18,154 bases of DNA from Zwartia sp. (lineage in GTDB: Bacteria; Pseudomonadota; Gammaproteobacteria; Burkholderiales; Burkholderiaceae_B), in NCBI GenBank assembly GCA_030653405.1, contig JAURZO010000100.1, positions 1-18,154 of the forward strand, written 5' to 3'. Shown here piece after piece: positions 14,537 to 18,154 of this stretch. A program made the position numbers and the translations under genes. Position 1 is the stretch's first letter, and each line of letters begins with the position of its first letter. The notes under the pieces were generated by a model. That model made no database searches, was not told the DNA's origin, and worked only from the letters and a program-made list of their open reading frames with translations.

Positions 14537-15331
14537 TTAGCGTGTGGCGGAAATAATGCCACCGTCCACCACGATCGTCTGTCCCGTGATGTAACGCGCC
14601 TCATCGCTGGCGAGGAAAACAACCGCATGCGCCACATCCCACGACTCGCCCATATAGCCTGCGGGTACCTGCTTGTGGCGATGCGCGACGAAACCTTCGA
14701 AATCTCCTTTGGCGTACTTGTCTGCCAAACGTTTAACCAAGGGCGTGAACATCAAGCCCGGTGCCACGCTATTGAGTCTCACGCCGCGATCCGCATAGAT
14801 CACGCCAGTTGTTTTCATTAACTGCTCGAGTGCCGCCTTGCCAGCGGCGTATCCAACTTGAGGCTTACCGATATATCGGTGCGCAGCCACGGAGGAAATG
14901 CTGATCACCGAGCCGCCACCTTGTGCCGCCATTGTTGGGAGCACATATTTACAAGCCAGAAATGCGCCCTTTACATTGACGTCCATTTGATCATCCCAAG
15001 TCTCCTCGCTCATGGAGACGGGATCGCCGGGCTCCGAACGGCCGACGTTGTTGACCAAAATATCAATGCGCCCATATTGAGCAAGACAAGCATCAACCAG
15101 TTTTTTAACATCTGCCGCCTGCGTTGCATCGGCCACCATGACGTGCGCTGAGCCGCCCTCCTCGGTGATGATGCGCTGAGTTTCTTGTGCGGCCTCGAGA
15201 TTGAGATCCGAACCAAAAACACTCGCACCCTGACGAGCCAAAGCAACCGCAATCGCCTTGCCGTTGCCCCAGCCCTCACCGAGGGTGCCACAGCCCGTCA
15301 CGAGCGCAATCTTGCCATCTAACCTGAACAT
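14537..15331 (-). CDS. SDR family NAD(P)-dependent oxidoreductase (first gene of the minus-strand operon)
   Basis: This is a 264-residue short-chain dehydrogenase, paralogous to the next gene. Both share the stretched coenzyme loop, here TGCGTLGEGWGNGKAIA (12-28). D42 after the second strand again favours NAD(H). NNVG is at 94-97. The catalytic S146/S147, Y161 and K165 (QVGYAAGK) are intact, followed by SVAPGLMFTPLV and SDEARYITGQTIVVDGG. With both paralogues carrying full active sites, they may act on different intermediates or stereoisomers, or form a heteromer as BbsC/BbsD do. An AGAGGG ribosome site precedes the ATG by about five bases. It is probably the first gene of the operon, since a terminator lies between it and the DUF3501 gene. 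Confidence 0.93.
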   Translation of the reverse strand: MFRLDGKIALVTGCGTLGEGWGNGKAIAVALARQGASVFGSDLNLEAAQETQRIITEEGGSAHVMVADATQAADVKKLVDACLAQYGRIDILVNNVGRSEPGDPVSMSEETWDDQMDVNVKGAFLACKYVLPTMAAQGGGSVISISSVAAHRYIGKPQVGYAAGKAALEQLMKTTGVIYADRGVRLNSVAPGLMFTPLVKRLADKYAKGDFEGFVAHRHKQVPAGYMGESWDVAHAVVFLASDEARYITGQTIVVDGGIISATR

Positions 15332-15465
15332 AATGTCCCTCTGTTTTTAATTGTATCTAGAGTGATATTACCTTCACGGATCGGTCGGAGCAAAAAACTT
15401 TTCGCACCCAGGCCAACTCACAGCACAAACTGCGTCCATTTAGTGAAATCGTCATAAATCAAAAC
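15332..15465 (-). promoter_or_regulatory. Probable promoter region of the SDR operon
   Basis: This gap lies between the terminator at 15466-15502 and the first SDR gene, so it should hold the operon's promoter. A TACAAT hexamer (minus strand, 15350-15355) is a reasonable -10 box about 19 bases before the ATG. The sequence at the -35 distance is a poor match. The same TACAAT hexamer appears twice in the 4911-4938 element. No operator could be defined. Confidence 0.3.
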
Positions 15466-15502
15466 AAAAAGCCCAAACCTTTTTAAGGGTTCAGGCTTTT
15501 TT
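15466..15502 (-). terminator. Rho-independent terminator after the DUF3501 gene
   Basis: Read on the minus strand, a stem of AAAAAGCC...AACC pairs with GGTT...GGCTTTTT. There are two internal mismatches and a six-base ttaaaa-type loop, followed by TTTTTGTTTTG. It is a good intrinsic terminator ending the rubrerythrin/Fe-S/DUF3501 unit and insulating the SDR operon from it. The flanking A and T runs mean it could also work in the plus direction. Confidence 0.8.
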
Positions 15503-15560
15503 CAGGGCACCCGCACCACAGCAATTTTCAGGCTGCTTAGGGGCGAACACTCTGTGGTGG

Positions 15561-16145
15561 TTAAGTCAGATCTTTGACCAAAGAAGCAAGCGTATCGTCA
15601 GGCAAAGTTTGAACGTGCATCGGGTACTCTTTGTGATCGCAACCGACCATCATTTGTGCGCCAGCCTTCAACGACTTCTTCATCTCGGGCGTCAATTCAA
15701 AACGCATAAAGTGCACCGACGACGTTTTATCGGCCGTTGTTCGCTCTAAATCTTCGTTCGCGATCGAGTAGACCCGTGGCTGGCCCTCGACCTGAATGAA
15801 CATCTTGTGCTCGATACCCAGCAACTTGGCCAACGCGATACGTCGATCTGCTTCGTTTGGATACTCCAACATCATGGTTGCTTTGAAGTTGGAACCGTCC
15901 GGCACGAGCGGGTTGTATGCACCCAACTCATCCTGAATGCCTTCCTCGTCGAAAACTTTTTCGACACGCAACATTTCTTGAATCTGATAGCGCATCAAAA
16001 GCTCGCTTTCAAACAACAAATTCAAATGCTCGCCCAAACGGACGCTGCGCATGCGGCGCTCTTCGATTGCCTGCTTACGCATTTCTGGACGGGCTTTGTG
16101 ATAGGCCTCGAGACTCATCAAACTTTCACGCGTAATTTTGCTCAT
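15561..16145 (-). CDS. DUF3501 family protein of unknown function
   Basis: This is a 194-residue soluble protein matching the DUF3501 family. The conserved core runs from RRMRSVRLGEHLNLLFES through MRYQIQEMLRVEKVF and YNPLVPDGSNFKATMMLEYPNE (about residues 30-100), including the near-invariant YQIQEMLR and YNPLVPDGS. No catalytic or metal motif is obvious. The basic N-terminal half is rich in Arg and Lys. There is no signal peptide or membrane segment. The start at 16145 is chosen because AGGA sits seven bases upstream; the alternative ATG at 16151 would leave the Shine-Dalgarno almost touching the start codon. It follows the iron-sulfur protein by 11 bases and closes the operon. In my knowledge DUF3501 genes often accompany rubrerythrin and GlpC/HdrB-like genes, which implies a linked but unknown task. 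Confidence 0.88.
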   Translation of the reverse strand: MSKITRESLMSLEAYHKARPEMRKQAIEERRMRSVRLGEHLNLLFESELLMRYQIQEMLRVEKVFDEEGIQDELGAYNPLVPDGSNFKATMMLEYPNEADRRIALAKLLGIEHKMFIQVEGQPRVYSIANEDLERTTADKTSSVHFMRFELTPEMKKSLKAGAQMMVGCDHKEYPMHVQTLPDDTLASLVKDLT

Positions 16146-16152
16146 TTCCATT

Positions 16153-16156
16153 TCCT
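16153..16156 (-). promoter_or_regulatory. Ribosome binding site deciding the DUF3501 start
   Basis: AGGA (minus strand) is seven bases before the ATG at 16145 but only one base before the ATG at 16151, favouring the shorter product. Confidence 0.55.
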
Positions 16157-17494
16157 TTACAAACCGTATGCTTTAACGATCAAGGTGAGAGGGTGTGCCA
16201 TCTCAGCTTTCGCCAAGCCGTTTTCTTCCATTCCCTGCTCAATGTGATGTCCAGCGAGCTGACAATCCGAGCTGATGTAATCAGGCGTGTTGTTGGCCAT
16301 GGCTTTGAATACAGGTTTGCCAATCTTCATGGCCTGGTCATGAAACTCTTTTTTCACGCCCCATGTCCCCGAGTGACCGGAGCAACGCTCAACGACATTG
16401 ACCTCGGTGCCTGGCACCAACTTCAAGGTCTCTGCCGTTTTCTTACCCACGTTCTGCACACGTGAGTGGCAAGGAATGTGATAACTCACATGACCGAGCT
16501 CTTCTTTAAAGTCGGTTTTCAGTAAGCCGTCTCTGTTGCGCTCAATGAAATATTCAAACGGATCCCACATCGCGTCCTTCACAAGCTGAACATCAACTTC
16601 TTCAGGGAACATCAGAGGCAGTTCCTGTTTGAACATCAGCGTACAGGAGGGGATGGGGGTCACAATCGCATAGCCTTCGCGGGCCAGCTTGGCAAGCTTC
16701 GGAATATTCTTATCCTTGTTTGCCGCGACAGACTCCAAGTCGCCGAGCTCAAGTTTGGGCATGCCACAGCAAGCTTCTTTGTCAACTAATTCGTATGGAA
16801 TCTGATTGTGCTCGAGAATCTTGATCAGATCCTGACCGATACCAGGTTCGTTGTAATTGATATAACAGGTTGCGTAAATCGCGACCTTACCAGGCGTTTT
16901 CTTGCCGTCCACAACAGGCCATGGCGTCGATTCGGTCGCGAGCTGAGGAAAAGTCTTAGGCGCGTATTCTGGGATCCACGCTTTCTTGTCCACACCAAGC
17001 GTTGACTCCATCACGGAGCGCATGAGGCCGGTACGATTAACGGCGTTGACAGCCTCGGTGACAATTGGAATACCGGCAAACATGCCCATTTTGTCAGTAG
17101 ATGCAAGTAACTTATCCCGCATCTTGACATCACCCTGCTTGAACTTCACAGCCTTTGCACGCAACATCAAATGCGGAAAGTCCAGGTTCCATGGGTGAGG
17201 TGGCACGTAGGGACACTTTGTGACATAACAGACATCACAGAGAAAGCATTGATCGACAACTTTGTCGTAATCTTTTTTATCGACGCCATGGACTTCGCCA
17301 TCGTCCGTCGCATCAACCAGATCGAACAGCGTCGGGAACGAGCCGCACAGGCTCAAGCACCGCCGACAGCCGTGACACATATCAAACACACGCTCCATCT
17401 CAGTGTGCAGTTTTTCCTCGTCATAGAAATCTGGATTGGTCCAATCCAGTGGGTGGCGGGTTGGCGCCTCGAGGTTGCCTTCGCGGTTTGACAT
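16157..17494 (-). CDS. Heterodisulfide reductase-related iron-sulfur protein (GlpC/HdrB-like, two CCG domains)
   Basis: This is a 445-residue electron-transfer protein. The N terminus holds two ferredoxin-type [4Fe-4S] motifs: C40-x2-C43-x2-C46-x3-C50 and C83-x2-C86-x2-C89-x4-C94-P. Two cysteine-rich CCG domains follow. The first has C210 and C242-C243-G with C284. The second has C342 and C371-S-G-H, where the CCG doublet is reduced to CSG, with C411 later. Family members (GlpC, HdrD, LutA-like) pass electrons to quinones, disulfides or partner dehydrogenases. No membrane helix is present. An AAGGA ribosome site six bases before the ATG supports the start. It lies between rubrerythrin and DUF3501, so donating electrons to rubrerythrin is an attractive but unproved inference. 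Confidence 0.92.
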   Translation of the reverse strand: MSNREGNLEAPTRHPLDWTNPDFYDEEKLHTEMERVFDMCHGCRRCLSLCGSFPTLFDLVDATDDGEVHGVDKKDYDKVVDQCFLCDVCYVTKCPYVPPHPWNLDFPHLMLRAKAVKFKQGDVKMRDKLLASTDKMGMFAGIPIVTEAVNAVNRTGLMRSVMESTLGVDKKAWIPEYAPKTFPQLATESTPWPVVDGKKTPGKVAIYATCYINYNEPGIGQDLIKILEHNQIPYELVDKEACCGMPKLELGDLESVAANKDKNIPKLAKLAREGYAIVTPIPSCTLMFKQELPLMFPEEVDVQLVKDAMWDPFEYFIERNRDGLLKTDFKEELGHVSYHIPCHSRVQNVGKKTAETLKLVPGTEVNVVERCSGHSGTWGVKKEFHDQAMKIGKPVFKAMANNTPDYISSDCQLAGHHIEQGMEENGLAKAEMAHPLTLIVKAYGL

Positions 17495-17543
17495 AGTGAT
17501 TCCTTAAATTTGTCACCCTGCAGACGGGTGCAATGAAAACGAT

Positions 17544-17607
17544 TGTGACCGACAAAGCCGGCCACAGGTCGTGCTGCACAGACGGCTAGCGAATAGACTC
17601 GCCAGCC
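17544..17607. other. Two consecutive stem-loops in the rubrerythrin to Fe-S intergenic gap
   Basis: The 134-base gap between the rubrerythrin stop and the Fe-S start carries two imperfect hairpins. TGTGACCG (17544-17551) pairs with CGGCCACA (17559-17566) at 7 of 8 positions. GGCTAGCGA (17584-17592) pairs with TCGCCAGCC (17599-17607) at 8 of 9. Neither is followed by a T run, so simple intrinsic termination is unlikely. RNA processing, stability or partial attenuation between the two genes is possible. Nothing else is evident in the gap. Confidence 0.4.
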
Positions 17608-17628
17608 ATCCGAACATCTCAGACGCAA

Positions 17629-18051
17629 TTAGTCAACAATTGCATCCAGCGCTTTCTGATAGCGATTGGCGTGTGAACGCTCGGCTTTTGCCAAGGTTTC
17701 AAACCAGTCAGCAATCTCGTCAAAGCCTTCGTCGCGAGCCGTTTTAGCCATGCCGGGGTACATATCGGTGTACTCATGGGTCTCACCATGGACAGCCGCT
17801 TTCAGACAGTCACGGCTTGAGCCAATTGGCAAACCTGTTGCTGGATCACCAGAAGCCTCGAGGAATTCGAGGTGGCCGTGCGCATGACCGGTCTCGCCTT
17901 CGGCGGTTGAACGGAACAAGGCAGCGACGTCGTTCTGACCTTCGATGTCAGCCTTGTTTGCGAAGTACAAGTAGCGGCGGTTAGCCATTGATTCGCCTGC
18001 GAATGCGTCCTTCAGGCACTGTTCAGTCTTAGAACCTTTGAGCTGGGCCAT
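17629..18051 (-). CDS. Rubrerythrin family ferritin-like diiron protein without rubredoxin domain
   Basis: This is a 140-residue four-helix diiron protein, cytoplasmic and probably a peroxide reductase. Likely iron ligands are E20, E53 with H56 (ExxH), E90 and/or E93, and E124 with H127 (ExxH), arranged as in rubrerythrins. The C-terminal rubredoxin-like domain, with its CxxC pairs, is absent. It is therefore an erythrin/sulerythrin-like short form needing an outside electron donor. The start at 18051 is chosen because AGGAGG lies four bases upstream; an in-frame TTG at 18066 would place that Shine-Dalgarno inside the gene. It is first in an operon with the CCG iron-sulfur protein and DUF3501, and the strong ribosome site suggests high expression. 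Confidence 0.93.
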   Translation of the reverse strand: MAQLKGSKTEQCLKDAFAGESMANRRYLYFANKADIEGQNDVAALFRSTAEGETGHAHGHLEFLEASGDPATGLPIGSSRDCLKAAVHGETHEYTDMYPGMAKTARDEGFDEIADWFETLAKAERSHANRYQKALDAIVD

Positions 18052-18154
18052 ATAGCCTCCTGACAATTAAAAATAAGAAGAAGTGGAGTCGAAACCGTTG
18101 GAATATGGTCTTTAAAACCTCTCCGATTCAAACTCTGACGCCAGTGTAAGCGTC
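18052..18154 (-). promoter_or_regulatory. Upstream region of the rubrerythrin gene with strong ribosome site
   Basis: This stretch should contain the promoter of the rubrerythrin operon. AGGAGG (minus strand, 18056-18061) is the ribosome site. A TTGAAT hexamer (minus strand) resembles a -35 box, but no good -10 follows at the right distance. GACGC (18137-18141) and GCGTC (18150-18154) form a small inverted repeat ending at the window edge, so its full extent is unknown. Confidence 0.35.

Noticed and set aside
14521..14637. N-terminal extension of the second SDR by 39 residues
   Set aside because: The extension overlaps the upstream SDR by 101 bases and reads as antifamily, Arg/Trp-rich sequence. 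AAGGGG before the ATG at 14520 gives the normal SDR start.
6225..15331. Assignment of the locus as an anaerobic benzylsuccinate (bbs) or phthalate (spt) pathway
   Set aside because: Only the paired CoA-transferases and paired SDRs resemble it. The thiolase, acyl-CoA dehydrogenase and glycyl radical enzyme, or the UbiD-type decarboxylase, are not present in the window.
1..18154. Mobile element, CRISPR, prophage or tRNA signals
   Set aside because: No transposase or integrase frame, no regularly spaced repeats and no tRNA-like fold were found on either strand by reading. Small inverted repeats are limited to intergenic gaps.

Overview
The window looks like a chromosomal stretch from a betaproteobacterium of the Burkholderiales, possibly Alcaligenaceae-like. 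This is inferred from gene content: tripartite tricarboxylate transporter (TTT) genes with a Bug/TctC-type binding protein, family III CoA-transferases beside them, and a rubrerythrin/iron-sulfur/DUF3501 set. By eye the GC content is moderate, near one half. No rRNA, tRNA, CRISPR array, insertion sequence or integrase was seen, and no transcription regulator is encoded inside the window.

Layout. (1) Bases 2-3859, plus strand: a TctA permease whose first ~61 residues lie off the left edge, a periplasmic TctC-type binding protein, and an FAD-dependent oxidoreductase of the fumarate reductase / tricarballylate dehydrogenase superfamily. (2) Bases 3915-4853, minus strand: a fumarylacetoacetate hydrolase (FAH) family enzyme. 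It converges on region 1 across a hairpin. (3) Bases 4854-5185: a 332-base divergent control region with a tandem-repeat/palindrome element. (4) Bases 5186-10836, plus strand: a tightly packed operon of a two-gene MaoC-type hydratase, two overlapping family III CoA-transferases, TctB and a complete TctA. (5) Bases 10855-15331, minus strand: an operon transcribed in the order SDR, SDR, zinc-free quinone-oxidoreductase-like MDR, PPOX-type flavoprotein, third family III CoA-transferase. (6) A terminator at 15466-15502 separates this from a minus-strand set at 15561-18051: rubrerythrin, a CCG-domain iron-sulfur protein and DUF3501.

Regions 1-5 read as a catabolic locus for a carboxylic acid that I cannot identify. 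The acid would be captured by TctC and imported by TctAB. It would be activated by CoA transfer, oxidised by the FAD enzyme (before or after activation), hydrated by the MaoC pair and oxidised at a hydroxyl by one or both SDRs. The FAH-family protein would cleave or rearrange an intermediate. No thiolase, acyl-CoA dehydrogenase or CoA ligase is visible, so the pathway is incomplete here or uses different chemistry.

The most notable feature is that two successive enzyme steps are each encoded as a pair in which one partner lacks the catalytic residues. The first CoA-transferase has Phe178 where the family's catalytic Asp should be, while its overlapping neighbour keeps Asp182. The first MaoC-like protein has lost the H-x-D motif that its neighbour keeps. 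This suggests two heteromeric enzymes, each with a pseudo-subunit, resembling the BbsEF/SptAB CoA-transferase and ChsH1-ChsH2/HadAB hydratase precedents. The rubrerythrin module is probably a separate peroxide or oxidative-stress unit containing a protein of unknown function.
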